This document shows positions 40,967 to 53,318 of a stretch of 64,000 nucleotides of DNA, one piece after another (position 1 is the stretch's first letter; every line of letters starts with the position of its first letter). The position numbers and the translations under genes are program-made. The DNA comes from Serratia quinivorans (GTDB taxonomy: Bacteria; Pseudomonadota; Gammaproteobacteria; Enterobacterales; Enterobacteriaceae). The notes below the pieces were generated by a model, which was given only the letters and a program-made list of their open reading frames with translations, made no database searches and was not told where the DNA came from. The stretch is taken from assembly GCF_946227985.1 (NCBI RefSeq), contig NZ_CAMKGL010000004.1, forward strand, positions 62,001 through 126,000, given 5' to 3'.

Positions 40967-41719
40967 ATGAGTGATGTTTCCCCAAGCGTTCTTTTTGAAC
41001 ACCCGTTGAATGAAAAAATGCGCACCTGGTTGCGTATGGAGTTTTTACTGCAGCAATTGCACGGCCAGCGGGCATTGAGCGAAACAGCCATTGCCCTGAC
41101 CTTCTTCCGTACCGTTGCCGATCTGCTCGACGTGCTGGAACGTGGTGAGGTGCGCACTGAGTTACTCAAAGAGCTGGAGCGGCAGCAGCAAAAGCTGTTG
41201 GCCTGGGCCGATGTGCCAGGTGTCGATATGTCGCTGGTGGATCAGTTGCGCAACCAGTTGAAACAGCGCGGGGCAGCATTGATGTCTGCCCCGCGTCTCG
41301 GCCAATCGCTGCGTGAAGACCGGCTTATCAGTCTGGTACGTCAACGCCTGAGCATCCCCGGCGGGTGTTGCAGCTTTGACTTGCCAACGCTGCACATGTG
41401 GATGCATGCGCCCCAGCAAGAACGTGATGATGACGTAGCCAAATGGCAGCAAACGCTGGAGCCACTGAACCAGGCGCTGACCATGGTGCTGGATCTGATC
41501 CGTCAGTCCGGGCCGTTTCGCAATCAGATCAGTTTGAACGGTTTCTTCCAGGATAACGCGGAAGGCGCCGACCTGTTGCGCTTGCGCATCAATCTGGCAC
41601 ATCAACTTTATCCGCAGATTTCCGGCCATAAGACGCGCTATGCGATCCGCTTCCTGCCGCTGGACAGTGAGCTTGGTGTGGTGCCGGAACGATTAACCTT
41701 TGAGTTGGCCTGCTGCTAA
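40967..41719 (+). CDS. zapD: Cell division protein ZapD
   Basis: ZapD binds the C-terminal tail of FtsZ and bundles protofilaments at the Z-ring. The 250-residue product has the helical N-terminus [24 protein letters not shown] and the conserved [16 protein letters not shown], leading into the C-terminal beta domain. It starts five bases after coaE. Confidence 0.96.
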   Translation: MSDVSPSVLFEHPLNEKMRTWLRMEFLLQQLHGQRALSETAIALTFFRTVADLLDVLERGEVRTELLKELERQQQKLLAWADVPGVDMSLVDQLRNQLKQRGAALMSAPRLGQSLREDRLISLVRQRLSIPGGCCSFDLPTLHMWMHAPQQERDDDVAKWQQTLEPLNQALTMVLDLIRQSGPFRNQISLNGFFQDNAEGADLLRLRINLAHQLYPQISGHKTRYAIRFLPLDSELGVVPERLTFELACC

Positions 41720-41769
41720 CCCAATGACATAAAAACCTTTCACGTGTTGGAAGGGAGTAAGGAACAGAT

Positions 41770-41973
41770 ATGACGACCGTAGTGAAATGCCCAACCTGTG
41801 GCAAAGGTGTGGTTTGGGGTGAAGTGAGCCCGTTCCGCCCGTTTTGCAGCAAACGCTGCCAGTTAATCGATCTGGGCGAGTGGGCCGATGAAGAGAAGCG
41901 CATTCCCAGCAACAGTGACCTGTCGGAAAGTGAAGAATGGAGTGAACGACAAATCGGTCCGGAACCGATTTGA
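41770..41973 (+). CDS. yacG: DNA gyrase inhibitor YacG (zinc protein)
   Basis: A 67-residue zinc-binding protein that inhibits gyrase by binding GyrB. The four zinc cysteines are in CPTCGKGV and [14 protein letters not shown]. The acidic C-terminal tail (residues 40-60) is typical of the family. GGAG lies upstream of the start. Confidence 0.95.
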   Translation: MTTVVKCPTCGKGVVWGEVSPFRPFCSKRCQLIDLGEWADEEKRIPSNSDLSESEEWSERQIGPEPI

Positions 41974-42047
41974 ACGCTGCTTGCAGCGGCCCTGTAAGGG
42001 TGAGACTCATGGACGAGTCGAATAAGACGAGCGCTGATCTTCTCTGT

Positions 42048-42072
42048 AGCCCGGCTCTCGCCGGGCCTTTTG
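42048..42072. terminator. Terminator between yacG and mutT
   Basis: GCCCGGC-TCTC-GCCGGGC stem (42049-42066) is followed by a short T-run on the plus strand, ending the coaE-zapD-yacG transcript. Confidence 0.8.
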
Positions 42073-42077
42073 CCTGA

Positions 42078-42482
42078 CTACTGTGCAGCGTTCGCCTGTG
42101 CCACCAATAGTTTAATAATACTGACATTGGCCTCCGGGAATTCCTCCTCCCGTAGATCAGCCTGCTTCACCCAGCGCATTGGCTGACCTTCACGGCCAAA
42201 GGGTTCACCCGCCCACCCCTCCACCAGATAAAAATTCAGCGTCACGATACGATCGCTAAAACGGTGCTCAAGCACTTCCAATAACTCTGCTTGCTCGGTT
42301 TCAATGCCGGTTTCTTCCTGCAACTCACGGTTAAGTGCCTGCTCCGGGGTCTCCCCCGGCTCAATCTTGCCGCCAGGAAATTCCCAGAAACCGGCCATGT
42401 GTGAATCGGCGGCACGCCGGGTAATAAAGATTTCCTGTTGGGCATTACGAATGATGCCAACGGCGATGTTCAGATGTTTCAT
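42078..42482 (-). CDS. mutT: 8-oxo-dGTP diphosphatase MutT
   Basis: MutT hydrolyses 8-oxo-dGTP and 8-oxo-GTP so oxidised guanine is not incorporated. The 134-residue product has the Nudix box beginning GGKIEPGETPEQALNRELQ and continuing EETGI, with both Glu ligand pairs. I start it at 42482 (MKHLNIAVGI), with AGGAG upstream; the frame upstream to 42527 lies in the secA terminator. It lies downstream of secA as in E. coli, but with a strong terminator in between. Confidence 0.96.
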   Translation of the reverse strand: MKHLNIAVGIIRNAQQEIFITRRAADSHMAGFWEFPGGKIEPGETPEQALNRELQEETGIETEQAELLEVLEHRFSDRIVTLNFYLVEGWAGEPFGREGQPMRWVKQADLREEEFPEANVSIIKLLVAQANAAQ

Positions 42483-42525
42483 CGCATTCTCCTGATTAAT
42501 TCGTCGGGGGCATGGGCTTCGGCCC

Positions 42526-42558
42526 AAAAAAACAGGGGCTCAGCACGCTGAACCCCTG
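42526..42558 (-). terminator. Terminator of the secM-secA transcript
   Basis: An 11-bp stem (42548-42558 with 42533-42543, one G-U pair, CGTG loop on the minus strand) is followed by a run of seven or more T. It separates secA from mutT. Confidence 0.9.
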
Positions 42559-42585
42559 GATTTTATGGGTTAAACATTACCGGGC

Positions 42586-45297
42586 TTAGCTCTGAAGACG
42601 GCCGTGGCACTGTTTGTATTTTTTACCGGAACCGCATGGGCAAGGATCGTTACGTCCTACTTTACGTTCAGCCGTTGCCGGCGCATTCGGATCCTCGGTG
42701 ACCAGCGCATTTTCTTCATAGTGGCTCAGCTGTTGCTGCTTGGCCAGGCGCTCGGCTTCTTCACGACGCTGCAGCTCCAGCGCTTCAACCTCTTCCGGCA
42801 TCCGCACCTGTACCTTGCTCAGTACGCTGATCACTTCATGCTTCAGTGATTCCAGCATGGTGGCAAACATGTTGAAGGACTCGCGCTTATACTCCTGCTT
42901 AGGATCTTTCTGCGCATAACCACGCAGATGGATACCCTGACGCAGGTAGTCCATCGCCGCCAGATGCTCTTTCCACAGGGAATCCAGTGTCTGCAGCATC
43001 ACACCCTTCTCGAAGTTGCGCATCATCTCGACGCCAACCACTTCTTCTTTACGCTGGTACTCTTCTTTAGCCTTTTCCAGAATGCGCTCACGCAGAGTTT
43101 CTTCGTGCAGCTCAGGCTCTTTGTCCAACCATTCGGCGATTGGCATATCCAGATCAAAGTCGTTTTTCAGGCGCTCTGTCAGCCCCTGAACATCCCACTC
43201 TTCTTCCAGCGATTCTGGCTGAATGTAGCCGTCGATAGTGGTCTTGAAGACGTCTTCACGGATGCTGGTGATGGTTTCGCTAACGTCAGACACGTCCAAC
43301 AGTTCGTTACGCTGGCTGTAAATAGCGCGACGCTGGTCGTTGGCCACGTCATCGTATTCCAGCAGTTGCTTACGAATATCAAAGTTGCGGCTTTCCACTT
43401 TGCGCTGTGCATTGGCAATCGCCTTGGTAACCCAAGGGTGCTCAATGGCCTCACCTTCTTTCATACCCAGTTTACGCATCATGCTGGAAACGCGATCCGA
43501 GGCGAAAATACGCATCAGGGCATCTTCCATCGACAGGTAGAAGCGGGAGGAACCGGCGTCACCCTGACGACCGGAACGGCCGCGCAACTGGTTATCGATG
43601 CGGCGTGATTCATGGCGCTCGGTACCGATGATGTGCAGGCCACCTGCGGCCAGTACCGCATCATGGCGGATTTTCCAGGCTGCTTTAATTTCAGCAATTT
43701 GCTCTTCAGTTGGGTCTTCCAACTGTTCAATTTCGGCCTGCCAGCTGCCGCCCAGCACGATATCGGTACCACGACCCGCCATGTTGGTGGCGATCGTGAC
43801 CGCACTGCTTTGGCCTGCCTGGGCTACGATGTCCGCTTCCATGGCGTGGAACTTGGCGTTCAGAACCTTGTGTTCGATGCCGGCTTTAGTCAGTTCGCGG
43901 GAAACCACTTCGGATTTTTCAATCGAGATGGTCCCCACCAGCACAGGCTGTCCGTTGACGGTACGCTCACGGATATCTTCAATGATGGCACCAATCTTCT
44001 CCAGCTCGGTCATGTAGACCAGGTCCGGCATGTCCTTACGGATCATCGGACGGTTAGTCGGCACCACTATGGTATCGAGCTTGTAGATAGAGCTGAATTC
44101 AAAGGCTTCGGTGTCTGCGGTACCGGTCATCCCCGCCAGCTTCTCGTACAGACGGAAGTAGTTCTGGAAGGTGATGGAGGCCAGCGTCTGGTTCTCGTTC
44201 TGGATTTCCACGCCTTCTTTGGCTTCCACCGCCTGATGCAGACCATCAGACCAGCGACGGCCCTGCATGGTACGGCCGGTGTGTTCGTCAACGATGATAA
44301 CCTCACCGTCTTTTACGATGTAGTCAACGTCACGGGTAAACAGCACGTGGGCACGCAGCGCGGCGGTCACATGGTGCATCAGCATGATGTTGGTCGGGGA
44401 GTACAGTGACTCGCCGTCATCCATGATGCCGGCTTCCATCAGCATTTCTTCGATCAGGATCAGGCCGCGTTCGGTCAGGTGCACCTGGCGCGCTTTCTCG
44501 TCAACCGAGAAGTGGCCTTCGCCCTGGAAGGAATCGGAATCTTCTTTTTCCTGGCGGATCAGCTTGGGGATCAGCTTGTTGACCTTGATATACATCTCGG
44601 AGCTGTCTTCAGCCGGACCGGAGATAATCAACGGGGTACGCGCTTCATCGATCAGGATGGAGTCAACCTCATCCACCAACGCATAGTGCAGCTTGCGCTG
44701 AACTCGCTCTTCCGGGCTGAACGCCATGTTGTCGCGCAGGTAGTCGAAGCCGTATTCGTTGTTGGTGCCGTAGGTAATGTCGGCGGCATAGGCTTCGCGC
44801 TTGGCCGGTGCCGGCATACCTGGCAGGTTGATACCGATGCTCAGGCCGAGGAACTCGAACAGCGGGCGGTTATTTTCGGCGTCACGCTGTGCCAGATAGT
44901 CGTTCACTGTAACCACGTGCACGCCACGACCGCTCAGGGCGTTCAGATAGGCCGGCAGGGTTGCGGTCAGGGTTTTACCTTCACCGGTACGCATCTCTGC
45001 GATACAGCGATCGTTCAGTACCATACCGCCCAGCAGCTGCACGTCGAAGTGACGCATGCCAAACACGCGCTTGCTCGACTCGCGCACTACGGCGAAGGCT
45101 TCTGGCAGCAGGTTTTCCAGCACTTCACCCTTTTCCAGACGCGCGCGGAACTCGTTGGTCTTGGCTTTCAGTTCGTCATCGGACAGTTTTTCCATGTCCG
45201 GTTCCATCTGATTGATCTGCTCAACCGCTTTACGCATGCGGCGCAGTGTACGATCGTTACGGCTACCAAAAACTTTGGTCAATAATTTCACTAACAT
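42586..45297 (-). CDS. secA: Preprotein translocase ATPase SecA
   Basis: SecA drives unfolded preproteins through SecYEG. The 903-residue product (E. coli 901) has Walker [10 protein letters not shown], the DEAD-like [11 protein letters not shown], the second nucleotide domain with [10 protein letters not shown] and GRSGRQGD, and the C-terminal zinc motif [15 protein letters not shown] start it at 45297 ([15 protein letters not shown]), the family start; ten more codons are open upstream. It is translated after secM, which controls it, and a perfect 12-bp palindrome at 45312-45323 lies near its ribosome site. Confidence 0.97.
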   Translation of the reverse strand: MLVKLLTKVFGSRNDRTLRRMRKAVEQINQMEPDMEKLSDDELKAKTNEFRARLEKGEVLENLLPEAFAVVRESSKRVFGMRHFDVQLLGGMVLNDRCIAEMRTGEGKTLTATLPAYLNALSGRGVHVVTVNDYLAQRDAENNRPLFEFLGLSIGINLPGMPAPAKREAYAADITYGTNNEYGFDYLRDNMAFSPEERVQRKLHYALVDEVDSILIDEARTPLIISGPAEDSSEMYIKVNKLIPKLIRQEKEDSDSFQGEGHFSVDEKARQVHLTERGLILIEEMLMEAGIMDDGESLYSPTNIMLMHHVTAALRAHVLFTRDVDYIVKDGEVIIVDEHTGRTMQGRRWSDGLHQAVEAKEGVEIQNENQTLASITFQNYFRLYEKLAGMTGTADTEAFEFSSIYKLDTIVVPTNRPMIRKDMPDLVYMTELEKIGAIIEDIRERTVNGQPVLVGTISIEKSEVVSRELTKAGIEHKVLNAKFHAMEADIVAQAGQSSAVTIATNMAGRGTDIVLGGSWQAEIEQLEDPTEEQIAEIKAAWKIRHDAVLAAGGLHIIGTERHESRRIDNQLRGRSGRQGDAGSSRFYLSMEDALMRIFASDRVSSMMRKLGMKEGEAIEHPWVTKAIANAQRKVESRNFDIRKQLLEYDDVANDQRRAIYSQRNELLDVSDVSETITSIREDVFKTTIDGYIQPESLEEEWDVQGLTERLKNDFDLDMPIAEWLDKEPELHEETLRERILEKAKEEYQRKEEVVGVEMMRNFEKGVMLQTLDSLWKEHLAAMDYLRQGIHLRGYAQKDPKQEYKRESFNMFATMLESLKHEVISVLSKVQVRMPEEVEALELQRREEAERLAKQQQLSHYEENALVTEDPNAPATAERKVGRNDPCPCGSGKKYKQCHGRLQS

Positions 45298-45386
45298 GAT
45301 GTTTGATATCTCTGTCATGACAGCCAATACAGGCCGTCAATTTGCTGTTATTTTTAGGTTTTTTTTGTCGCCCGACGGGCAAGAAA

Positions 45387-45920
45387 TCAGCTTAAGGCTA
45401 CGGGTCCGGCGCGAATGCCCTGCACCTGTGCCAGCCACAGCCCCGTCTGATGCTGCGCAAAGGCAGGCAGCACGGCATGGTGGGTATTACGAATGATGGT
45501 CGGCGGCTTCGACTCATGCGTTAGCAGCGCGTTGAGAGTAGAAAGCAGCGCCAGTTGCGCTACCTGTAATGGGGGTTCGGTCGCTTCCGCTTCTCTTTCC
45601 TGCCCCCGCGCGAAAACCGCCTGCGGTGCAAGAGCAAAAGAAAGGTGACGAATGACGGTGCGAAGCGCATGCTGGTGCCAATAATCGACACTGAAGGTCG
45701 GGCGACGATGCGCTTCCTGCAGTAATGCCAGGCTATTAAAGGCACCGCTGACGGAATTTTGCCGGTTCAGGCTGGACGAGGTGCTCGGCAGAGCGGCTTG
45801 ATCAGGGCTGCCGGACAGATTTGTAGGTACGCCAAGCGTGGCCGCGACCATCCCTAACAGGAGATGGGGCCAGAAATAACGTCTGCCAAATTGTCGCCAA
45901 CGATTTAGAATACCGATCAC
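45387..45920 (-). CDS. secM: SecM secretion monitor (arrest peptide)
   Basis: SecM is an exported leader protein whose translation stalls near its C-terminus until pulled by SecA, exposing the secA ribosome site. The 177-residue product has an export signal ([18 protein letters not shown]) and the conserved [20 protein letters not shown]. The arrest segment is [12 protein letters not shown], keeping the Trp, Arg and Pro essential in E. coli; however, the Phe that sits five residues before Trp is His here, and the following Ile is Leu. It starts with GTG at 45920. Only 26 bases separate it from the divergent dciA-like gene. Confidence 0.95.
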   Translation of the reverse strand: MIGILNRWRQFGRRYFWPHLLLGMVAATLGVPTNLSGSPDQAALPSTSSSLNRQNSVSGAFNSLALLQEAHRRPTFSVDYWHQHALRTVIRHLSFALAPQAVFARGQEREAEATEPPLQVAQLALLSTLNALLTHESKPPTIIRNTHHAVLPAFAQHQTGLWLAQVQGIRAGPVALS

Positions 45921-45946
45921 GAGTTTATTATCCGCCGGAGCCCATT

Positions 45947-46471
45947 ATGCGCGATAGCCGTCCACAATTATTAGATTCCCTGTTTGACGACGCTAACACA
46001 GAAGACAAAGGCCCGCTGCATAACGTCCAGCAACGCGCAGTGGCGCTGCTGAAGCTTAACCGTGCAGTGAAAGGCGTATTGCCAGTTCAACTGCATCCCT
46101 GGTGCCGCGTCGCAAATTTCCGACAGGGTATTTTAGTGCTAGAAACGGCAAATGCCAGCTGGATGATGCGTCTACGTTACGAACAACCGGCTTTATTATC
46201 TGCACTACGAGCGCAAATTCTACCATCATTGTCGTCGATCGACATCAGGATTAATCCGGCGTTGATGGCAAAAGGGAGCAACCTTGTGCAGAACGCCGCA
46301 AAAACCGCAGGAAATACGCAGGCGAAGGTACCAATGCGTCATCTGAGTCAGGAAAGTGCCGAGGAATTAAGGGGATTGGCGAGCCGGAGCCCAGAAAAAC
46401 TGCGCAAGATATTGGAACGACTGGCATCGCTGGCCGGAGAAGGTGCCAACGCTACCAGTCGTGATAAGTAA
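45947..46471 (+). CDS. DciA-like (DUF721) protein
   Basis: A 174-residue protein of the DUF721 family. The N-terminal part (about 25-110), with LPVQLHPWCRVANFRQGILVLETANASWMMRLRYEQPALLSALRA, is the KH-like fold typical of DciA; the rest is polar and probably flexible. DciA helps load the replicative helicase DnaB in bacteria without DnaC. E. coli and relatives use DnaC and lost dciA from this locus, whereas Serratia- and Yersinia-type genomes keep a DUF721 gene here. Whether it still acts on DnaB is unknown. It is divergent from secM and convergent with lpxC. Confidence 0.8.
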   Translation: MRDSRPQLLDSLFDDANTEDKGPLHNVQQRAVALLKLNRAVKGVLPVQLHPWCRVANFRQGILVLETANASWMMRLRYEQPALLSALRAQILPSLSSIDIRINPALMAKGSNLVQNAAKTAGNTQAKVPMRHLSQESAEELRGLASRSPEKLRKILERLASLAGEGANATSRDK

Positions 46472-46484
46472 TCGCGGTATCAGC

Positions 46485-47465
<981 letters not shown>

Positions 47466-47505
47466 TTAGCACAAAGAGCGGAGATTCCAAATTCTCAGGA
47501 TATTC

Positions 47506-48660
47506 TTAGTCTGCCTGCTTGCGCAGGAAGGCAGGAATATCGAGATAGTCGGGCTCTTTATTAGGCTGCGCAGTCGGATCGTTAACTACCTTGGCGGCAG
47601 GTTTCACTTCCTGCGGCAACGGCGACATGCCGTGCTGCTGGTAGCGATGATCCATCACTGGCTGGCTGGCCTGTTTGTTGGTCACCAGAGTGATTTCCGG
47701 ACGTTTGTCCATGCCGATACCGGTCGCAACCACGGTCACACGCAGTTCGTCGTTCATTTCCGGATCCAGCGAGGTACCGATAACTACGGTCGCATTGTCG
47801 GAAGCAAAAGCACGAATGGTGTTACCCACGGTTTCGAACTCATCCAAACGCAGGTCGAAACCGGCGGTGATGTTGACCAGAACGCCACGAGCGCCGGACA
47901 GGTCGATGTCTTCCAGCAGTGGGCTGGAGATCGCCATTTCCGCTGCTTCTTCAGCACGGTCTTCACCACAGGCAACGCCGGAACCCATCATCGCGTAGCC
48001 CATTTCGGACATTACGGTGCGCACGTCGGCGAAGTCGACGTTCATCAGGCCCGGACGGGTGATCAGTTCGGCAATACCCTGCACCGCGCCTTTCAGCACG
48101 TCGTTAGCCGCGCCGAACGCGTCCAGCAGAGAAATACCGCGCCCCAGAACTTTCAACAGCTTGTCGTTCGGGATAGTGATCAGTGAGTCCACATGTTTGG
48201 ACAACTCTGCAATACCCTGCTCAGCGAACGCCATGCGTTTCTTGCCTTCAAAATTGAAAGGCTTGGTAACCACGGCCACTGTCAGAATACCCAGATCTTT
48301 AGCAACTTCTGCGACGACTGGCGCTGCACCGGTACCGGTACCGCCGCCCATGCCGGCTGCAATGAAGACCATGTCTGCACCATCGAGTGCGGCACGCAAG
48401 GCTTCACGGTCTTCTTCCGCTGAATTGCGACCCACTTCAGGGTTCGCGCCTGCCCCCAGACCTTTGGTAATACCGCTACCGATCTGGATGGTTTGGCCAA
48501 CTGCCGTTTTACGAAGCGCCTGAGCGTCTGTATTAACGGCGAAGAATTCAACACCTTCGATGCGCTCGCGCACCATGTGCTCAACGGCGTTGCCACCGCC
48601 ACCGCCGACGCCGATGACTTTAATCACCGCGTCATTGGTTAGTTCCATTGGTTCAAACAT
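47506..48660 (-). CDS. ftsZ: Cell division GTPase FtsZ
   Basis: FtsZ polymerises into the Z-ring. The 384-residue product has the tubulin signature [12 protein letters not shown]-terminal [13 protein letters not shown], and the T7-loop region [11 protein letters not shown]. The variable linker is followed by the C-terminal peptide [16 protein letters not shown], which binds FtsA, ZipA and ZapD. It is the last gene of the dcw cluster here before lpxC. Confidence 0.98.
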   Translation of the reverse strand: MFEPMELTNDAVIKVIGVGGGGGNAVEHMVRERIEGVEFFAVNTDAQALRKTAVGQTIQIGSGITKGLGAGANPEVGRNSAEEDREALRAALDGADMVFIAAGMGGGTGTGAAPVVAEVAKDLGILTVAVVTKPFNFEGKKRMAFAEQGIAELSKHVDSLITIPNDKLLKVLGRGISLLDAFGAANDVLKGAVQGIAELITRPGLMNVDFADVRTVMSEMGYAMMGSGVACGEDRAEEAAEMAISSPLLEDIDLSGARGVLVNITAGFDLRLDEFETVGNTIRAFASDNATVVIGTSLDPEMNDELRVTVVATGIGMDKRPEITLVTNKQASQPVMDHRYQQHGMSPLPQEVKPAAKVVNDPTAQPNKEPDYLDIPAFLRKQAD

Positions 48661-48734
48661 AGTTTCTCTCCGTTTTGTGCCTGTCGCTGCGAGATCATAA
48701 AAAGATTACTCAGCATGATCTCTTTGTTGAAACA

Positions 48735-49991
48735 TTAAAACTCTTTTCTCAGCCAGCTATTGATACGTTTAAACCAATTGCCCACCGAGGCGCGTTTTTC
48801 TACTTCTGCCTCACCACTCAGGTGAGACTCTTTTCCATAGTGCAGCAGACCTACCGCCGTAGAGTAGTAAGGCTCCTGCGCGTAATCCGTCAGACCCGTG
48901 ATGTTCAAGGGTTGGCCGATGCGTACCTGGGTATGGAACACCCGTTGCGCACAAGCTGCCAGGCCATCAATCTGGGCGGCGCCACCGGTCAGCACAATAC
49001 CCGCTGCCAGATGATGCTTCACCCCTTGCTGACGCAGTTGCTCCTGCAATTGCAAAATCTCATCGTTAACCAGATTCAACAGTTCGGTGTAGCGTGGCTC
49101 AATAACTTCAGCCAGTGTCTGTCTTTGCAGACTACGAGGAGGACGCCCCCCAACGCTTGGCACCTCTACACTTTCATCCTTGCTAACAATCGACCCAAGC
49201 GCACAGCCGTGTCGAACTTTGATCGCTTCCGCATCTGTCGGCGGTGTGCCGAAGGCGTAGGCGATATCGCTGGTGACCACGTTCCCGGCGTAAGGGATCA
49301 CTTTGGTGTGGCGCAGAGCACCGCCGGTGTACACCGCCATATCCATGGTGCCACCGCCGATATCCACCACACAAACGCCGAGTTCGCGCTCATCTTCGGT
49401 CAGTACCGCATAGCTGGCGGCCAGACCGGCGAAAATAAGTTGGTCTACCTTCAGACCGCAACGTTCTACTGCCTTAACGATGTTTTTTGCCATATCGTTA
49501 TGGCAGGTGATCAGGTGCACCTTGGCTTGCATACGCACGCCGGACAACCCAACCGGGTTTTTGATGCCTTCCTGATAATCGATGGCGTATTCCTGAGGGA
49601 TGACGTGCAGGATGCGGTGTTCATCACGTACGCGTACCGATTTAGCGGTATGCACCACGTTCTCCACATCTTCCTGTGTCACTTCCTCTTCGGAAATAGG
49701 AACCATCCCTATTTCGTTCTGGCAGCTGATGTGTTTACCCGATAATGCGAGGTAAACCGAAGAAATCTGACAATCAGCCATCAATTCAGCCTGATCGATA
49801 GCGCGCTGTACGCACTTCACTACCGACTCCAGGTCGTTAACGCCACCCTTATCCATACCGCGAGACGGGCAACTGCCCACCCCGATAATGTTGACCATGC
49901 CATCGGGCAGAACTTCCCCTACCAATGCGGAGACTTTTGCAGTACCGATCTCCAGTCCAACTACCAGTTTTCTGTCCGTCGACTTGATCAT
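48735..49991 (-). CDS. ftsA: Cell division protein FtsA
   Basis: An actin-like ATPase that anchors FtsZ to the membrane and recruits late division proteins. The 418-residue product shows [16 protein letters not shown] (phosphate 1), [13 protein letters not shown] (phosphate 2) and [12 protein letters not shown] (adenosine), plus the C-terminal amphipathic targeting helix [13 protein letters not shown]. It overlaps ftsQ by four bases. Confidence 0.98.
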   Translation of the reverse strand: MIKSTDRKLVVGLEIGTAKVSALVGEVLPDGMVNIIGVGSCPSRGMDKGGVNDLESVVKCVQRAIDQAELMADCQISSVYLALSGKHISCQNEIGMVPISEEEVTQEDVENVVHTAKSVRVRDEHRILHVIPQEYAIDYQEGIKNPVGLSGVRMQAKVHLITCHNDMAKNIVKAVERCGLKVDQLIFAGLAASYAVLTEDERELGVCVVDIGGGTMDMAVYTGGALRHTKVIPYAGNVVTSDIAYAFGTPPTDAEAIKVRHGCALGSIVSKDESVEVPSVGGRPPRSLQRQTLAEVIEPRYTELLNLVNDEILQLQEQLRQQGVKHHLAAGIVLTGGAAQIDGLAACAQRVFHTQVRIGQPLNITGLTDYAQEPYYSTAVGLLHYGKESHLSGEAEVEKRASVGNWFKRINSWLRKEF

Positions 49992-50839
49992 TGTTGTTTT
50001 GCCTGTGCCTGATTCTGTTGCTGATTACTGTTTTGCTGATCGCCTGCTGCCTGCGGGTCGATTAACACTGGGGCCCAACCTACCGATGCACCGGCCTCAT
50101 AGCGTAAGTCGACATAGCTGACTCGCTTGCTTTCTGCCTGCCCCTGCTGCTGCAATACCGGATAAAGCTCGATAAAGCGCTGCAGGCGTCCGGTGCGATC
50201 GTCGCGTCCCAGCTCCAGCCGAACATCATTATCCAAAGCCAGCTGCCAGGAATGGCGAGCACTCATGGCTGCCATTTTCAGCGTATATTTGCTGGCCGCT
50301 AACATGCTGCTCATGGTCCGATATCCGTCCAGAACATCCTGTTCGCTCCCTTCCGGGCCATAAAGCAACGGCAACTTCTGTTTGCCAATTCGTTCTGCCG
50401 GCACGCTGAAGGATTTGCCTTCGGCGTCCACCATGTGCAAATCATTCCAGCGCGCCACCGGGACATATTCCACCAGATGGATCTTCAGCTCGTCCGGCCA
50501 CTGCTTGCGTACGCTGGCCTGCTTGATCCACGGCAGGCGTTCAATCTGCTGCTGGATGATATCCACATCCTGCGTCATGAAAGTACCCGGCGAGCCCAGC
50601 GCCAGGATCGCCTGGCGAATATCGTCGTTGGTGGTGTAATGGCGTTCACCGGTTACCACCAGTCGTGACAGCGGCAGGCGGCTGGCGTCTTTCATCCAGC
50701 CAATCACAGCCCAGCCACTCCACAGGACCGTTCCCAACACCATCAGCAGGAAAACCATTCCTGCCAACTGGGTTCCATTGCTGCGGCGCGGGTTGTTATC
50801 CACCTCGCGTTCACGAGCATTCAGGGCAGCTTGCGACAT
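49988..50839 (-). CDS. ftsQ: Cell division protein FtsQ
   Basis: A bitopic divisome protein that scaffolds FtsB and FtsL. The 283-residue product has one membrane helix near 28-48 ([19 protein letters not shown]), a POTRA domain starting at [18 protein letters not shown], and the beta domain after it. The C-terminus is unusually rich in Gln ([15 protein letters not shown]), as in other Enterobacterales. Confidence 0.97.
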   Translation of the reverse strand: MSQAALNAREREVDNNPRRSNGTQLAGMVFLLMVLGTVLWSGWAVIGWMKDASRLPLSRLVVTGERHYTTNDDIRQAILALGSPGTFMTQDVDIIQQQIERLPWIKQASVRKQWPDELKIHLVEYVPVARWNDLHMVDAEGKSFSVPAERIGKQKLPLLYGPEGSEQDVLDGYRTMSSMLAASKYTLKMAAMSARHSWQLALDNDVRLELGRDDRTGRLQRFIELYPVLQQQGQAESKRVSYVDLRYEAGASVGWAPVLIDPQAAGDQQNSNQQQNQAQAKQQ

Positions 50840-50840
50840 A

Positions 50841-51761
50841 TCAGTCGGCCAATTCCAAAATTCTCGCCACCAGCTGCGAGAAGCTTAAACCAGACTGGCG
50901 AGCTGCCATCGGCACCAGACTATGACTGGTCATGCCCGGCGAGGTATTCACCTCAAGCAGATAGAAGCTGCCATCGCTATCCTGCATCACATCCACGCGG
51001 CCCCAGCCGCTGCAGTCCAGCCCGCGGTAGGCGCGTAACGCCAGGGTAGCCATCTCGGCTTCCTGCTGCGCACCCAGGCCACTCGGACAGAAATACTGGG
51101 TATCGTCCGAAATGTACTTGGCCTGATAGTCATAAAATACGCCGGCCGGTTGAATACGGATCGAAGGCAATACCTGGTCACCCAACATCGCTACCGTGTA
51201 TTCCGGGCCACTCAGCCACTTTTCGACCAGCACGTCGTCGTCATGGCGGAAACCTTCTCCCAATGCCGCTTCAAGCGCATCGCGCTCAGTGACTTTGCTC
51301 ATGCCGACGCTGGAACCTTCACGGCTCGGCTTGACGATTAACGGCAGGCCCAGGGCTTCCACGCGGGCAATCAGCGCCGCTTTCTCTGCACCGACATACT
51401 GCTCGCGGTTCAGCGCTACGTAAGGTGCTACCGGCAAGCCCATCGACTGCCACACCATTTTGGTACGCCATTTGTCCATGGTCAGCGCCGAAGCCATCAC
51501 ACCGCTGCCGGTGTAAGGCAGTTCGAGGAACTCCAGCATCCCTTGCAGGGTGCCGTCTTCGCCGCCGCGACCGTGCAGCGCGATAAAGACTTTGGTAAAC
51601 CCGTGTTCTTTCAGTTGGGTTACCGGGAAGTCACGGATATCAATGCCGTGGGCATCGATACCGGCTTCACGCAGCCCGGCCAGCACGGCGGCGCCGGATT
51701 GCAATGACACTTCACGTTCAGCAGAGGTGCCACCCAGCAGTACGGCAACTTTATCGACCAT
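50841..51761 (-). CDS. ddlB: D-alanine--D-alanine ligase B
   Basis: DdlB makes the D-Ala-D-Ala dipeptide for the peptidoglycan stem. The 306-residue ATP-grasp protein has [27 protein letters not shown] for ATP/phosphate contact, and the metal-binding [15 protein letters not shown]. It is one base from ftsQ and overlaps murC by 11 bases. Confidence 0.97.
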   Translation of the reverse strand: MVDKVAVLLGGTSAEREVSLQSGAAVLAGLREAGIDAHGIDIRDFPVTQLKEHGFTKVFIALHGRGGEDGTLQGMLEFLELPYTGSGVMASALTMDKWRTKMVWQSMGLPVAPYVALNREQYVGAEKAALIARVEALGLPLIVKPSREGSSVGMSKVTERDALEAALGEGFRHDDDVLVEKWLSGPEYTVAMLGDQVLPSIRIQPAGVFYDYQAKYISDDTQYFCPSGLGAQQEAEMATLALRAYRGLDCSGWGRVDVMQDSDGSFYLLEVNTSPGMTSHSLVPMAARQSGLSFSQLVARILELAD

Positions 51762-53229
51762 GGTGTTCCTCCTCTTTTTTCTGTGGCTGCAGCTTCAACT
51801 CAGCCAGTTTGCGGGCAACTTTGCCCACGTTGCCGGCACCTTGTACCAGCACTAAATCGTCGGCCTGCAGCAACTGCGCCAGGGTTTCCGGCACGGTGTC
51901 CGCATCGGAAACCAGAATCGGATCCAGCTTGCCGCGGCTGCGGATAGTCCGGCACAGTGAGCGGCTGTCCGCCCCTGGGATCGCCGTTTCACCCGCCGAA
52001 TACACGTCCAGCATCAGCAGCACGTCCACCTGCGACAGCACGTTGGCAAAGTCGTCATACAGATCGCGCGTACGGGTGTAACGGTGCGGCTGGAAAACCA
52101 TCACCAGACGCTTGTCCGGCCAACCGGCACGCGCCGCTTTCAACGTTGCGTCAACCTCGGTCGGATGGTGACCATAGTCGTCCACCAGCATCGCGCTGCC
52201 ACTTTTGCCGTTAACCGGCTCCAGCGGGAATTCGCCGAGGAAATCAAAGCGGCGACCGGTACCCTGGAAGCCGGCCAGCGCACGCAGGATATCTGCGTCG
52301 TCGATGCCTTCCTCTGTAGCCACTGCCACTGCCGCCGCGGCGTTCAACGCGTTGTGACGGCCCGGCGCATTCAGGGTGACCGTCATTAACGGCTTATCCT
52401 GACGGCTCAGCGTAAAGTGGCCCTGCGGCCCAACCTGGCGATAGCTTTCGATGCGTACGTCGGCATCGTCACTGAAACCGTAGGTGGTGATATGGCGGCC
52501 CACGCGTGGCAGCAGTTCGCGCACCACCGGGTCATCAACACACATCACCGCACGGCCGTAGAACGGCAGGTTGTGCAAAAAGTTGATAAACGTCTGCTTC
52601 AGATTTTCGAAATCGCCCTGGTAGGTCTCCATATGGTCGGCTTCGATATTGGTGACAATCGCCACCATCGGCTGCAAATGCAGGAACGACGCATCGCTCT
52701 CATCCGCTTCCGCAATCAGATAACGGCTGGAACCCAAACGCGCATGGGTACCCGCCGCTTTCACCAGCCCGCCGTTGACAAAGGTCGGGTCCAGGCCGGC
52801 TTCGGCATAAATGCTCGACACCATCGCCGTGGTGGTGGTCTTACCGTGCGTACCGGCAACGGCGATACCGTGGCGGAAGCGCATCAGTTCGGCCAGCATC
52901 TCTGCGCGACGGATCACCGGGATACGCGCCTCACGGGCGGCGACAAGCTCCGGGTTGTCGGCGGAAATAGCGGTAGAAACCACCACTACGCTGGCATCCA
53001 GTACGTTTTCCGGGCGGTGATGGAAATAAATCGTCGCCCCGAGCGCGCTCAACTGTTGGGTTACCGGATTCGGTGCCAGATCGGAACCGCTGATTTGATA
53101 ACCTTCGTTAGCCAACACTTCGGCGATACCACCCATGCCGGCGCCACCGATGCCGACAAAGTGAATGTGCCGGACGCGTCGCATCTCGGGCACGATAGTA
53201 CGTAGTTTCGCCAGTTGTTGTGTATTCAT
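51751..53229 (-). CDS. murC: UDP-N-acetylmuramate--L-alanine ligase
   Basis: MurC adds L-Ala to UDP-MurNAc, the first stem-peptide step. The 492-residue product has the N-terminal dinucleotide-type fold [17 protein letters not shown], the P-loop [14 protein letters not shown], and the Mur-ligase C-terminal domain with [11 protein letters not shown] use the ATG at 53229; the preceding codon is GTG but the family starts [10 protein letters not shown]. The C-terminus ends in a charged stretch ([10 protein letters not shown]). Confidence 0.97.
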   Translation of the reverse strand: MNTQQLAKLRTIVPEMRRVRHIHFVGIGGAGMGGIAEVLANEGYQISGSDLAPNPVTQQLSALGATIYFHHRPENVLDASVVVVSTAISADNPELVAAREARIPVIRRAEMLAELMRFRHGIAVAGTHGKTTTTAMVSSIYAEAGLDPTFVNGGLVKAAGTHARLGSSRYLIAEADESDASFLHLQPMVAIVTNIEADHMETYQGDFENLKQTFINFLHNLPFYGRAVMCVDDPVVRELLPRVGRHITTYGFSDDADVRIESYRQVGPQGHFTLSRQDKPLMTVTLNAPGRHNALNAAAAVAVATEEGIDDADILRALAGFQGTGRRFDFLGEFPLEPVNGKSGSAMLVDDYGHHPTEVDATLKAARAGWPDKRLVMVFQPHRYTRTRDLYDDFANVLSQVDVLLMLDVYSAGETAIPGADSRSLCRTIRSRGKLDPILVSDADTVPETLAQLLQADDLVLVQGAGNVGKVARKLAELKLQPQKKEEEHHGR

Positions 53230-53242
53230 CACTCTCTCTAAT

Positions 53243-53318
53243 CCGGGTCCGGCATACCGGGCCCCTGTATGACATTCTTTAATTCAGGCCCGGCGTACCG
53301 AACCCCTGCACATTATTT
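53243..53318. repeat. Imperfect tandem duplication between murG and murC
   Basis: Two roughly 35-38-base units, 53243-53280 and 53284-53318, share the pattern CCGGC-TACCG-CCCCTG-A-CATT. They fill the short gap between the two genes and reach into the murG stop. A local slippage duplication that has since drifted is the simplest reading. Confidence 0.45.
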
